DNA from: Magicicada septendecula
Taxonomy: Eukaryota > Arthropoda > Insecta > Hemiptera > Cicadidae
Direction of reading: 5' to 3'
DNA: 64,000 bases
Assembly: GCA_034769895.1 (NCBI GenBank)
Contig: CM068367.1
Span: forward strand, 1,316,603,046 to 1,316,667,045
In this document: positions 1 to 10,487 of the stretch, in pieces
Numbering within the stretch: position 1 is the stretch's first letter
Layout: every line of letters starts with the position of its first letter
Notes under the pieces: model-generated
What the model was told of the DNA's origin: nothing
The model's input: only the letters and a program-made list of their open reading frames with translations
Databases searched by the model: none
Made by a program: the position numbers and the translations under genes

Positions 1-2
1 AG

Positions 3-380
3 TCTGAAGTTATTCACACTATTTTGGAGGGCGTGACGCCGGAGGAACGGTCACGTTTGACATTCGCTGTCCGTCCCCAAAGTCTTATTGATTTGGACCG
101 GCTGTGCGCCGAGTCAACCACTATACGGGGTAATGACGATATTAGAGCCCACGAGGCTAGGAGGCGTTCAGATCGCCCTGATTTAGAGCGACGAGTCGGG
201 CATCCCGGGTCTTGGGGTCCTCGGCCTGCGCCGGTTCAGAGCTGTGAGGTACGAGAATTATTCTGTTCTAGGTGTCATAGATCCGGTCACGTTGCGCGCT
301 ATTGTCACGATGCTAGACGGCGTCAAGGGACTTCCCGAAATGGTAACTTTCCAAAAAACGTAAGCTCTCGGGGAAGATAA
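3..380 (+). CDS. Gag polyprotein, C-terminal part, Ty3/Gypsy retrotransposon (cut by window edge)
   Basis: This is the end of a Gag protein, which packages element RNA in cytoplasmic virus-like particles. The frame is already open at base 3, so the start lies outside the window. The first Leu-Glu-Gly at 24 is not a real start. Near the C-terminus is a zinc knuckle with spacing C-X2-C-X4-H-X4-C (CSRCHRSGHVARYC), typical of nucleocapsid domains, followed by a basic tail. The frame ends with TAA at 378-380 and overlaps the pol frame, which opens after a stop at 344-346. The pol frame lies in -1 relative to gag. Gag and Pol are therefore probably made as one protein by frameshifting. Family assignment rests mainly on the downstream pol. 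The N-terminal capsid part cannot be judged. Confidence 0.85.
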   Translation, partial: SEVIHTILEGVTPEERSRLTFAVRPQSLIDLDRLCAESTTIRGNDDIRAHEARRRSDRPDLERRVGHPGSWGPRPAPVQSCEVRELFCSRCHRSGHVARYCHDARRRQGTSRNGNFPKNVSSRGR

Positions 381-400
381 GTAGGGAGTGGTCTTCCCCG
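353..400 (+). promoter_or_regulatory. Probable -1 ribosomal frameshift signal joining gag to pol
   Basis: The heptamer A AAA AAC at 353-359 is in register with the gag codons CCA AAA AAC, which is the X XXY YYZ slippery arrangement. A 9-nt spacer (360-368) follows. Then comes a perfect 8-bp stem, CGGGGAAG (369-376) pairing with CTTCCCCG (393-400), around a 16-nt loop. Slipping back one base enters the pol frame, which is free of stops from 347 to 3574. Loop bases TAAGT (378-382) could pair with ACTTA (424-428) to make a pseudoknot; this is only a suggestion. All elements lie inside the 34-nt gag/pol overlap. Confidence 0.75.
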
Positions 401-3400
401 TTAGGCCGTTCGGTTCCGGTTTCACTTAACCCCAGGCGGGTAGTAAATCCCGGATCATCGGGCTCCAAGGTCCTGCGAGCTGTCCCCAACTACAGTTCAG
501 TATGCCCCTTCCTGTCGATCGAGTTGAAAAAGGGTCAGCTCAGAGCCTTGGTTGACTCTGGATCAGCCCGATCCATAATTTCATCTAGAGTATGCGAGGA
601 CCTTGAACAACAGGGCTTACTATTAGGGTCGGATCGGTCTTCCGTGGTATGCTGGACTGCATCGCGGGAAATTCTGCCCATCTCCCGGGTGGTTTCCCTA
701 AGTATTAAAATCGAGTGTTTTTCATGGGTGTGGCGATTTTTGGTTTCTCCGGCTCTGGGAGTCGACTGCATTGTGGGTGCCGATTTCATCTCCAAGAGTG
801 GTCTCGTTTTAGACATACAAGGGCACCACTGTTATTTTAAATTCAATCGGGAGGTTGTCATTCCTTTCCTTGGGTACCAGGGACCCAAGGGAGGTATCCA
901 AGAGGTTGTGTGTCCCGATTCAGAAAGAGACCATCTCACTCCGTCCCAGAAGCATGCTTTGGATCATTTGTGTGAGCAGTTCCCCACTGTATTAACTCCC
1001 AACTTGGGGCTCACACATCTTTTGGAGTATAAGATCCGTTTGACGGACTCCGCTGTAGTACGTTCACACCCATACAAATTCGCTCCTCCAAAGATGGATG
1101 TTCTTAGAGAGAAGGTTCAAGAGTTGCTTAAACAAGGGGTCATTGAACCTTCCAACTCTAGTTATGCAAGTCCAGCATTTCTGGTGCCCAAGCCTGGGGG
1201 TAAACAGCGTATGGTCATAGACTATCGCAAACTAAATGCTAATATTGAGGTGGATTCAGTTCCTCTTCCCGATTTACATTCCGCTTTCGATTGGTTTAGT
1301 GGGGCCAGGTACTTCACCATCTTTGACCTCAATGCCGCTTATCATCAGATTCCTCTGTCTAAGGAAAGCCGCCCTTATACGGCATTCTGTGTGCCATGGA
1401 ATCTTTATCAATATACTAGAGTACCCATGGGTCTGGCCGTGGGGGCTCAAACCCTCACGCGACTACTCGACACTGTATTCCATGATGTGAAATTTAAATT
1501 CATTTTCAATTATCTTGATGACCTCTTGGTCTATAGCAAAACGTTCGAGGAGCATCTGGGTCACCTGAGAGAGGTGATGTGCCGATTGAGGAGTGCTGGC
1601 CTCACTATCAATCCAGACAAAGTCAAATTTGCACAAAAGAGTATTTCGTTTTTGGGGCATCTCGTCTCATATGGGGGTGTGACGGTCGACCCGGAGAGGA
1701 CACAAGGCATCCGAGATTTTCCTCCCCCTAGGGATGCGAAAGGTGTTGCCAGATTCGTTGGCATGGTCAATTTTTATCGTAGATTTATCCCTAATGCCGC
1801 GGAGATTGCTGTACCTTTAAACGAACTCAGAAAGAAGGGTACCAAATTTGTGTGGGGAGAGAGGCAACAGCGGGCCTTTGATACCCTCAAGGAGGCGATC
1901 GTCTCTCCCCCTGTGTTGAGGATGCCTGATTTTTCAAAAAAATTTATTTTGCAAACGGACGCGAGTTCTGTTGCGCTCGTGGCGGTTCTGTCCCAGGAAG
2001 TCGATGGTGCTAGGCAGCCGGTGGCATTTATATCCCGAACCTTGACCCAACAAGAAAGGAAGTCTTCAGTGTATGAACTAGAGTGTCTTGCTGTCGTGTA
2101 CGCTCTAGATAAGTTCAGGCGTTTCTTGGAACACGCTGAGTTCCTGTTGGAGACCGATAATCAGGCTCTCTCCTGGCTTCTTGCTCATCCCCGGCAGCTG
2201 GGTAAAATAGGGCGTTGGGTGGTCAAGATCTCATCCTTTAAATTCAAAGTGCAACACATCCGGGGAACACAAAATGTTGTTGCAGACGCCTTGTCACGTA
2301 TGTTCTCACAACCCAGCGAAGCCAACTCTGAGCAACCCTGTTCCGTTCAGCTGGATTTTCCTTTGGCTTTTACTGATGTGTTGCCCCATCAGTTAAATGA
2401 TGAAGAGTTGGGTCCTATCATCCAACACCTAAAAGAGGGTAACGTGCAGGTTCCATATTTTCTGTCCAAGGGCGTCCTGTGCTGCCGAGAACGAAAAGGA
2501 CGTGCCCCGAAGGTTGTGCTGCCTAGCAAACTCGTGCCAATGGTCTTCAGTTACTATCATGATTCCCCAATAGGTGGCCATAAGGGAATTTCGAAGACCA
2601 TTTCCAGTATTAGGAGGCATTTCATCTGGAAGGGCATGGACAGGGACATCGCGGCTCGTGTGAAGGCATGTCATCTCTGTGGCTTGAGTAAGCCTGCTCA
2701 AAACACTAAATTGGGTCTATTGTCATCTGATGTGGCGAGCAAACCAATGGAGAAGTTATTCATAGACTACGTGGGACCTTTCCCTCGTAGCAAGTCGGGT
2801 AACGCTTACCTACTTGTTTGTGTGGATGCTTTTTCCAAGTTTGTCTGGCTACTGCCCTTACGACAGGCAAACACTCGCTCAACCATCCTTATGCTACAGT
2901 CCCATGTCTTTCAGCATTTCGGTTTTCCGTCCACCATTGTCTCTGACAATGGACCACAGTTCATTTCAAAAGATTTCCGGCGAATGTGTTTCGCTAACGG
3001 CATCAAGCATGTGACCACTTCCCCGTACTACCCTCAACCGTCCCACGCGGAGAGATTTAACCGGAATCTCCGTTCAGCTCTCATCGCCTACCATGCTGAA
3101 CAACAGGATTGTTGGGACCTTAATTTGAAGTGGTTGCAATTGGCATTTAACACGGCCCTACACGAGAGTCACAAGGCCGTACCCTTTGAAGTCATGTTTG
3201 GTTTCTCGCCAAGTTTGCCGTTGGACAATTTGTGGCACATTGAGGATCTTCTACCTAACGATCCGAAGGTCACGACTGTGGACAGATGGCGGGAGGTCCG
3301 GAGGAATTTGCTTCGTGCGCACGAACGCGTCCGTAGTCGCTACAATCAGGGGCGAACTCCGAACCCATTTAAGATTGGCGACTTGGTCTACTGCCAGAGC

Positions 3401-3577
3401 CATCCGATCAGCTCAGCCATAGATAGGAGGGCCGCTAAACTATGTTATCGTTGGTCGGGACCATACCGCATTCTTCGGTTTGTGTCGCCCGTCACAGTGA
3501 AATTGGGTGATCCCGGAGGGGATGTTGAAAGAGTAACCACTCATATTTCAAAGCTAAAGTTTTGCCATAGGGCATGA
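353..3577 (+). CDS. Ty3/Gypsy Pol polyprotein (protease, RT, RNase H, integrase), open
   Basis: This frame is expressed from the frameshift site and is about 1074 residues with no internal stop. Domains are in Gypsy order. An aspartic protease has LVDSGSA near base 554. The reverse transcriptase has FDLNAAYHQ (about 1321) and the catalytic box YLDD (about 1510). RNase H has TDAS, YELE, TDNQ and VADALSR. The integrase zinc domain is H-X6-H then C-X2-C (about 2556-2682). The integrase catalytic core has D in FIDYVG (2765), D in SDNGPQF (2945) and E in HAERF (3050). A GPY/F-type module (WSGPYRI) precedes the end. RNase H ahead of integrase excludes the Copia order. No envelope gene follows. The PQPSHAERFNR wording resembles the CsRn1-like branch of Gypsy elements, which is inference. 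All catalytic residues I can check are present, so the copy could be functional, but its 5' part is not visible. Confidence 0.93.
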   Translation, partial: KKRKLSGKISREWSSPLGRSVPVSLNPRRVVNPGSSGSKVLRAVPNYSSVCPFLSIELKKGQLRALVDSGSARSIISSRVCEDLEQQGLLLGSDRSSVVCWTASREILPISRVVSLSIKIECFSWVWRFLVSPALGVDCIVGADFISKSGLVLDIQGHHCYFKFNREVVIPFLGYQGPKGGIQEVVCPDSERDHLTPSQKHALDHLCEQFPTVLTPNLGLTHLLEYKIRLTDSAVVRSHPYKFAPPKMDVLREKVQELLKQGVIEPSNSSYASPAFLVPKPGGKQRMVIDYRKLNANIEVDSVPLPDLHSAFDWFSGARYFTIFDLNAAYHQIPLSKESRPYTAFCVPWNLYQYTRVPMGLAVGAQTLTRLLDTVFHDVKFKFIFNYLDDLLVYSKTFEEHLGHLREVMCRLRSAGLTINPDKVKFAQKSISFLGHLVSYGGVTVDPERTQGIRDFPPPRDAKGVARFVGMVNFYRRFIPNAAEIAVPLNELRKKGTKFVWGERQQRAFDTLKEAIVSPPVLRMPDFSKKFILQTDASSVALVAVLSQEVDGARQPVAFISRTLTQQERKSSVYELECLAVVYALDKFRRFLEHAEFLLETDNQALSWLLAHPRQLGKIGRWVVKISSFKFKVQHIRGTQNVVADALSRMFSQPSEANSEQPCSVQLDFPLAFTDVLPHQLNDEELGPIIQHLKEGNVQVPYFLSKGVLCCRERKGRAPKVVLPSKLVPMVFSYYHDSPIGGHKGISKTISSIRRHFIWKGMDRDIAARVKACHLCGLSKPAQNTKLGLLSSDVASKPMEKLFIDYVGPFPRSKSGNAYLLVCVDAFSKFVWLLPLRQANTRSTILMLQSHVFQHFGFPSTIVSDNGPQFISKDFRRMCFANGIKHVTTSPYYPQPSHAERFNRNLRSALIAYHAEQQDCWDLNLKWLQLAFNTALHESHKAVPFEVMFGFSPSLPLDNLWHIEDLLPNDPKVTTVDRWREVRRNLLRAHERVRSRYNQGRTPNPFKIGDLVYCQSHPISSAIDRRAAKLCYRWSGPYRILRFVSPVTVKLGDPGGDVERVTTHISKLKFCHRA

Positions 3578-3601
3578 GTTAGGGATGACAGTTAGTCCTA
3601 T

Positions 3602-3613
3602 AAAAAGGGGGGG
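3602..3613 (+). other. Polypurine tract of the Gypsy element
   Basis: A run of five A then seven G lies 25 bases after the pol stop. This is where a polypurine tract for plus-strand priming is expected, and it should mark the upstream edge of the 3' LTR. Confidence 0.7.
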
Positions 3614-4450
3614 AACACTATTTGGGTTCCTGGATCTCAGTTATTAGATTTGGGAGGCCTTGGTGGTCAGTACTCAGAGCCGGCCGGCGATTCTTCTCTT
3701 TCTCCTGTTCTTTCCTGTCTCTTCTATCTGCATGCGGACCAGGGCCCGGCGAGCATGCAGGACTCACACTTACACCTTCTCTTTCAGACACACATTCACT
3801 GACTCACACCTCTTCCTTCTGCTTTTTCGTTTTCCTGTGTTACTGAACTCACCAAGAGCGGTTTTAGAATCTGAGATTTCCTGGTTTTCCCGAAGCCGTC
3901 GTGCTTGAGGACTTGTTTGTTTTGGGTCAACCATGTTGTCCTTTTGGGGTGAGGGTGTGCCGTACCGGGTTCGGCAGCGTATTATAAGAATTTTAAAAAC
4001 GAGCGCCGCTGACGTCACGCACGGCCACACGACTACGGTAGATTGTTGTTGGCACACAAATGTTGTGCAGCTACGCAATACAGCTGGCAGCGCCAATGTT
4101 TCTGTACATTCCTGCATCCAGAGGTTACTTGGCTAGGCCGACACATTGAATCGGCCTCATTTCTGTTCTGTCCTCCAACCTAGTCATCTGCTCTCGACTG
4201 GCGGATACCGTTTGTTCTGGACTTCCTCGGCTATCACTATGGTTGGCTAGATAAAGTGTAGCTCCAGGTGCTCGAACAAGGGCGAGATGGGTGTCGGGTG
4301 GACGTACATCTGTCCACCCTAATGGCAGAGACGATCTTATTGCCACGATGCCGTCAGTCGAGGACAACTTAGGACTCTTCCAACGCTAAGCTGCACCCGG
4401 GACTTGTGACACGACTGTGACATCACTGATCCGCGCCTATACGGACTAAG
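3614..4450 (+). repeat. Probable 3' LTR of the Gypsy element (right end not resolved)
   Basis: The DNA directly after the polypurine tract is GC-richer than the following sequence up to about 4440, and contains a CT-rich block at 3690-3830. It begins AACACTATTTGGG rather than TG, which is seen in some Gypsy elements. The 5' LTR lies outside the window, so no LTR-LTR comparison is possible. The right edge is a guess from base composition. Short open frames here have no recognisable domains. Confidence 0.4.
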
Positions 4451-5839
4451 TACACCGGACAATCCAGGTGGGAAAATTCTGATTATCTATTTCTCTCTCT
4501 CTACAACATGGTGAATGCACAGAAGCCGCCGGAAGCTCACTCGTGAAGTTCTGAACATTATACTCTAGCACAAACTCTCATGGCCAATTATGTTATTGCA
4601 TGTGTGAACATTACCGCAGTACACCTAATGAAGTATCTTATAACTGTATAATGTGTAAGAAATTACACACATACACACACATCCGCAGTTTGCTGTAAGA
4701 TCTAACTTTTCAGCTAATTAAGACCATTAGGGAGTTAATTATCTGGTGCTATCATGTCATCTGGTCATGGCTGAGTTTTAATAACGTAACGGGGGCTGTC
4801 TGATGCTTTAGATGAGAAACTATTTTCTTTCACACACATACTTAGCGCTTAATGATTAAAGTCAGGGTCGTTTAGCTGGTTGAGTTTCGGGGCGGTCACT
4901 TACATTCTCTGGTGTGAACTACCAAGGCAAATCTATGCTTAGGAGCTGAGATATTCAGTTTACGCTGTCATTTATATTTGTACTTATCTATACATATTAG
5001 GTGCATTCATTTACTGTAGTTGGAATGGGTTTATGAGGAGGTTAGTGTTGAAATGAGGGATGTTTTGTTATTCATGTCGTATATGTGTTTGTGTGTGTAA
5101 TTTTACTATATTTTGCTGGGGGAATATGTAACGGATTTAAAAAAGAGAAAAACCATAAATGTGCTTACTGAGACAACAGGCTAGCCTATTTGATACTATA
5201 CAACACTTATGGATTAGTATTGCTTTATGAATGAGATTATTACTAACTTTGACTCATACATAATCAGGCAGAAATTTTGCAATTAGGTCAATATCAAATT
5301 CACTTACTTTGTGACATTATGAATTAATTGATATACATATATATATAATTCTGCCTCTTAATGGTGTGCTCACACAATCAAGAACTTGTCATTTATGTAA
5401 CATCTTGCAGGTTGAATAAAGTACACGCTTGTTGGTTAAAAGAGTTTTTCATTTGCAAGTCCTGTCATTCACCTGGGGGGACATGTCTGTAATTGTATTT
5501 GGGCCTTGCACACTTTTACTTCCTCTAGGTTTTCCACCTAGTTCTAAATATGATGTCTCTCCCCTTTACCAAAAAAAACTTAATAAAAATAAAATTAAAT
5601 AAAATAAAAATTCAAAAAAATTACAAAACTTAGAAAAATAAAAGGGGGGTTTCACCAGAAAAAAGAGTTACGCCACTCTCCAGTTTAGAATCATGAATAT
5701 TTACAAGAAAAAAATAAACGGGTTTTAATTGATCACAAAACGGGTTGTTACTTCCTCCTTAATTGATGAGAAGGAAATCAAGGGACGACTAAATAATAGG
5801 ATTTGAGACGTAACGTTAGAGGACGATGCAGGAGATTTC
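4451..5839. other. AT-rich non-coding stretch
   Basis: I see no gene or recognisable element in this stretch. It is AT-rich and holds short low-complexity patches, such as A-rich sequence at 5570-5645. Confidence 0.6.
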
Positions 5840-5847
5840 GTGTAGGG

Positions 5848-6880
5848 CAGCGGTTCTCATAGTTTTCAATCTGCGGATCCCCTAAAAATAAAAACAAATT
5901 TCTCCGATCTTTCTTAATTTTATTAAAACGGTTCCCATACTTTTCAATCTGCGGATCCTCCTAAAAAATAAATACAAATTTCTCCGAACTTTTTGAATTT
6001 TTAAGTAAAACAAACAGTAGATATGATACAAATTCTTACACAGTAATTGAAATGTATTTTTCTCAAAAATCTATTAACTTGCAAAATTTTAATACTAATG
6101 ACGTCAAACGTAGTTTAATGCGAACAATGAAATTGCTTCTGAATAATTAGTTACGCAGTGCTGGGTTTAATTCCGGTTATTTCAATGTCAAGTCGCTCAC
6201 TACTTTAAGTGCAGTTCTTAACTTTGATTTCAAGAATAAGAACCTGAGAGAATGAGAAGCTGATTTGATAAGAAGCTGAGAGAATGAGGTTTCGTACAAA
6301 GCTTTTCTTACAAGTTCAAGACAGTCAGTCAGTGCCCTAGTTCTAATATAGAAAACTGTTATTTTAATGAACTGTCAGTTACACTTTCGTGTGAAACCAG
6401 CTGCCTGTAGTATTTTATGCTTGTCAAAGGGCTTAAATCGAGTGTGTTGTATATCATCAACTGTAGACATCAGCACCAATCAGATCATCAGTCAGCACTA
6501 ATCAGGAAATTCACCTGAAAGTCAGATCTTTTACGACGACACGACTTAAAGATATCAGTTTGAAGTTACTATTTTAAAAACATTTTCAATATTACAATTT
6601 ATACGTCTCTCCGTGTTCAATTTCCACAATTTTCTGTCTCAGCAGACATCCAGACGTAAGCATCTGACTGAGATAGCGTCAGTGCAAACAATTATAATTA
6701 TTTTTAAACACAAACCCCTGGAATCTCGTATGCATGAGTCTTGTATTCCATAATTCAAATTTTAGAGCACAAAAATTTACACATTATTGACTTTCTGGAC
6801 GCTACATTCAATTATTTTTTTAAGTGTTCGCAGACCCGCCCCCAAAAACATTGTCGCGGACTCTATTTTGGGAATCACTG
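5848..6880. mobile_element. Non-autonomous hAT-type element with degenerate 8-bp target duplication
   Basis: The left end reads CAGCGGTTCTCATAGT and the right end, reverse-complemented, reads CAGTGATTCCCAAAAT. They match at 11 of 16 positions, mostly differing by transitions, and have the CAG(N)G start common in hAT elements. The flanks GTGTAGGG (5840-5847) and GTATAGAG (6881-6888) agree at 6 of 8 bases, as expected for an old 8-bp hAT target duplication. No transposase frame remains in the 1033 bp. The first ~78 bp of the left end are repeated in tandem (5853-5930 and 5931-6003). The element must have relied on a transposase from elsewhere. Confidence 0.65.
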
Positions 6881-7069
6881 GTATAGAGGTATGGTAACCA
6901 ATAATTAAGTGTTCAAAAGGACACATTACAAAGAAAAATCTGGATGTACTCTAATAAGGTGGAAAACTTTACTATATGGTAACACTCATGGATGACCACA
7001 TAATTAAGGATACTCAATACACGAGCATACCTAGCAAAAGACGAATCGATTGTCTGAGGGCAAAATCGT

Positions 7070-7395
7070 TTGACTTTGATTTTGCTGGTAATTATGGTGA
7101 GCAAAGAGGAGAGGAGGTTTCAGGCCTTCGAGACGTGGACATGGGGAAGGATGGAAAGGATTTCCTGGAAGGGCAGAATGACGAATGAAAAGGTGCTTGG
7201 AAGAGTAGGAAAGAAAAGGAGAGTGTTGGACATTATAAGGGCAGGAACAGAAATGGTTGGGGAACTGTGCGCGGCAAGACAAGGTAACGTGATGGTAAAC
7301 GAGCACGGATGTGATATCATGAAATGAAGAGAGTAGCTCAGGATAAGAAAGCTTGGAGGGAGCAGACCCTGTAAGACCCGCTTTTGGGCACGATG
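7070..7395 (+). pseudogene. LINE 3'-terminal fragment (post-RT region), frameshifted
   Basis: The plus-strand translation contains EERRFQAFETWTWGRMERIS, then RMTNEKVLGRVGKKRRVLDI. A second frame ends in MKRVAQDKKAWREQTL and a stop. This is the typical C-terminal wording found after the reverse transcriptase in many arthropod non-LTR retrotransposons. At least one frameshift lies near 7240. No RT catalytic box is present, so this is a 5'-truncated dead copy. The sequence after the stop ends in a GATGATGG-type tail near 7395. Confidence 0.7.
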
Positions 7396-7533
7396 ATGGT
7401 GAGCTCGTACTTGACAGGTAATGTTGTCTTGTGAAGTATACAGTTTTTAGTTCCCGGGACAGAATCCTACTGGACATCGTATTCCATAAACTTTTTATGG
7501 ATCCATCGGTGAAGTAAAGTCGAGTCTACAGTA

Positions 7534-7628
7534 TTTCTTCTTCTTCTTCTTCTTCGTCTTCTTCTTCTTCTTCTTCTTCTTCTTCTTCTTCTTCTTCTTC
7601 TTCTTCTTCTTCTTCTTCTTCTTCTTCT
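7534..7628. repeat. (TTC)n microsatellite
   Basis: About 32 units of TTC/CTT with one G interruption near 7556. The apparent minus-strand poly-arginine frame through it is an artefact of the repeat. Nearby LINE tails also end in GAA repeats, so it may have begun as a LINE tail, but no LINE sequence adjoins it. Confidence 0.95.
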
Positions 7629-8339
7629 ATCTTCTTCCCATAGTCTATATACCTTACTGTATTGGGTTCTCTCTCCGCCTTTAGCACACGTGTGTGTGTC
7701 TTCCATGAATTATTGCTATGCTTCTAACCTTTCATTACGTATTAAGCAATTCTACTACATTTTTAGCAACACTTAATCAATAATTTTTTTTTAATCAACC
7801 GGACTTTCACAATCTGTCTACAAAATTACGGATACTTCCAGGAAGCAAGATTAGATTTTATACGACGTCTGAGGTTACAGTTTTAATCTTTTAATTTTTT
7901 GTGCAGTACTTACGTTTTTCTTTGTTGGATTTAAAAAAAAAATGTCTCGACTTAATTTATTAACGTTATCTAATACGTTTATAGTATTAATATATTTTAA
8001 AAAATATGTTCTGTTTTTGTTTGCATCTATTCTGTTAGATTGGGTATTTTATGATAGCCAATAATGGTATTTAATGATAAATGTTTACATAATTTATTTT
8101 CGCAAATCCTTTGCTTAATTTATTAATTAAATAAATCCATTAATATTTTTGTCTGTGTTTAAAGGTTTTGATTCGTGGTGTTAGATTTTGTTAGTTACTT
8201 TACATGTTTCTTATGCGTTTTTGAAACCGTTTTCAAACACATTCCAAGTAACATTGCTTTCGTTATGAAAATTAAAACATACGTTTGAAATAATACTTTT
8301 TATACTTATATATAATACCTATACTTAAGTATTAGGCCT
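7629..8339. other. AT-rich non-coding stretch
   Basis: Very AT-rich sequence with many homopolymer runs. I see no gene or recognisable element. Confidence 0.6.
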
Positions 8340-8352
8340 ACATTTATAAACG

Positions 8353-8749
8353 ACTTCTTCTTCTTCCGGGGCTCTACAGGGGATGACCCTTGGCTTCCGT
8401 CACCACTCGCCTCCAGTTCTCTCTCTCTGTTGCAACGTTCCTCCAGTTTTATACGCCCATTCTTCTGAAGTCTTCCTCCACCTCATATACCAACCGCCTT
8501 CTGGGTCTGCCACTTCTTCTTGTGCCTTCAAAGTTTCCATTTAGCTCTTGCTTGGGCAATCTCTCCTGTATCATTCTCTCCACATGTCCCAGCCAGCTTA
8601 TCCGCCTTCTCTTTATGAAGCGCACTATATCTTGCCACTGCAATATTTCATCAATTTCAGCATTTCGAAGGCATCTCCACTCTCTTTCTTCCATTATTGG
8701 GCCGTATATCTTCTCACTATTTTCCTTTCAAATAGTCTTAACGAATTTA
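8353..8749 (-). mobile_element. 5'-truncated LINE tail with (GAA)n end and 13-bp target duplication
   Basis: On the minus strand this reads IYGPIMEEREWRCLRNAEID and later RRRISWLGHVERM, then GRPRRRLVYEVEEDFRRMGV. This is the C-terminal segment of a non-LTR retrotransposon polyprotein, after the RT. The copy ends in a GAAGAAGAAGAAG tail at its 3' end (left side on the plus strand). The 13-bp sequence ACATTTATAAACG occurs exactly on both sides (8340-8352 and 8750-8762), which identifies a complete target-primed insertion. The insert is 397 bp and lacks RT and endonuclease, so it was truncated on arrival. The reading frame is open over about 80 codons, suggesting moderate age. Confidence 0.88.
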
Positions 8750-8762
8750 ACATTTATAAACG

Positions 8763-9789
8763 TATTAGTGCGATATCCCATATCAGCACTTCAACTGAAT
8801 TTATTTCGACGTAAAGAAATGTTATTTTCCTTAAAGTTGAATTTAAAACATGCTATTATGCTAATTCTAAGGTGTGGTGCTTAAATATATATTATGGTAG
8901 AGTCTAAGTCATCTGTTTCCATTTATTTCGTATATTTACTTCGCGTTCAATATTAAATACGGAGGTATATGGCAATGGTTTCAAAAAATGTGTTCGAGAT
9001 AATTAAAGACTCGTAATCTACGACCTTGAATACGTAAAAAAAGTGTGTTTTACGTGATGCGTGTGTGTGCACACGCGCACGTGTGTTCGCCAGCACGTTG
9101 CTATTCGACCATGCGGAAAGATTTTAGAGTTTCATAATTTGTTTTTCTGGCCAAGTAGAATACACTTGCTTAATTCTATTTTTCAAAGGATCTGTTCTAG
9201 GCAAATTCCCTAGGAAATATGTAAATCATATACCGGCGATAACTAGCAAGGAAACCAATCGATTCCAATGATTATCAGCTTATAGTCGTTCACTATGAAC
9301 TATAGATTTAGTGCCAATTGTATTTCGACAAGGAAACGTATTATATCAAGATTTCCTGAAAGACTACGATTTCTTGGGACAAGAATGCGGTGGTGTAGCT
9401 TATCAAGTCGACACGAGTTAGTCATGAGGCGACGCCAACACAAGATACACTGCCTTCTCCTCGCCCAAGGATCAGTTGATTCCTGGCTAAATTATTTATA
9501 AAGATATGTAATTATTAAATAACAAGAGACGATAGACTTTATGATTGAAACCATATATGATAGTGATAGCGTTGGAGGTGTGGTTTTTGTACTGCTGCTG
9601 CTTACGGTGCTACTAATGATGCCTTCTAGATTCATCAGTTATAAAAACAAATTCTAATTCTAACACAAATGTACACTAGTAAGCTCCCTGAGCTGTAGAA
9701 CTCGACTCACTATTGTAAACAAAATACATTTATTATTAGGTAAATATCAATATTAGGATAATTTTTCAAAATTTTTAAATGTATGAAAT
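8763..9789. other. AT-rich non-coding stretch
   Basis: No gene or element recognised. It contains a short alternating GT/CA-rich patch near 9058-9090. Confidence 0.55.
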
Positions 9790-10290
9790 TGTACAAATAT
9801 GGTCTCTTTAATTTGATGGGACATGAAGTCTTGCACTTTATCAAAATTTGAACCACTTTTTGGGCCCCGTAGTCCCAAAACTTTTAAATTTTCAAAACTA
9901 AACATTATCTTCAGATTTTTTTAAATTCCCATTAATTTGACAACTCACTTGGACTTTTACGATCTTATCAAAATTTTACCACACTTTCTGATCTCTCTGG
10001 TATCCCAAATTTTGAAATAAAAAAATGAAGACTGCATGCAGAGTCTGGTTAAAATTTCCTTTAATTTGATATCCCACAAGGATTTTGCGATTTTTACAAT
10101 TTCACCCCTCACATCTTTGGCTCCCTCTATGTTTGGGGGGGGATCAATCTCAAAAACAGTAGGGTTCTGTAGAGTTGATGTGTTCGATAGTTATCGTGCG
10201 ACATACCCCAAATACGCACAGATAGACAGACAGACAAATGCCAAACTGGTCGAGTTAAAACTGAGAACTCACTTCGCTCGTTCAATTAGA
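9790..10290 (+). repeat. Dispersed repeat family A, copy 1
   Basis: This stretch is similar throughout to 18073-18430. Shared landmarks are CCACTTTTTGGGCCC, a GGGGGGATCAATCT-type block, GTTATCGTG, and a CAGATAGACA-rich segment followed by CGAGTTAAAA(C/T) and GAGAACTC. The two copies are diverged. The 3' part, with its GACA repeats, resembles the untranslated tail of a retroelement, but I cannot name the family. Confidence 0.6.
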
Positions 10291-10487
10291 GTGATAGGGC
10301 TGTTTGTCTGTCTATAGTAATGAAAAGGTATGGTTTACAGAGGTTGCTATACTCGGATACTGATTTTTTTAATCGTCTCTAATCCTCAAGCATTCCATTA
10401 GAGGTTTTCACACCTCATTTCTCCATATTATGATTTTGTTGAAGTTATCCTTAATTTCATAGTGACCGTCAAACTATAAATTTTATC

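Noticed and set aside
3770..4117. 115-residue minus-strand frame in the Gypsy 3' LTR region
   Set aside because: No recognisable motif, and overlapped by equally long plus-strand frames; composition effect.
7467..7706. Poly-arginine open frame
   Set aside because: Antisense of the (TTC)n microsatellite.
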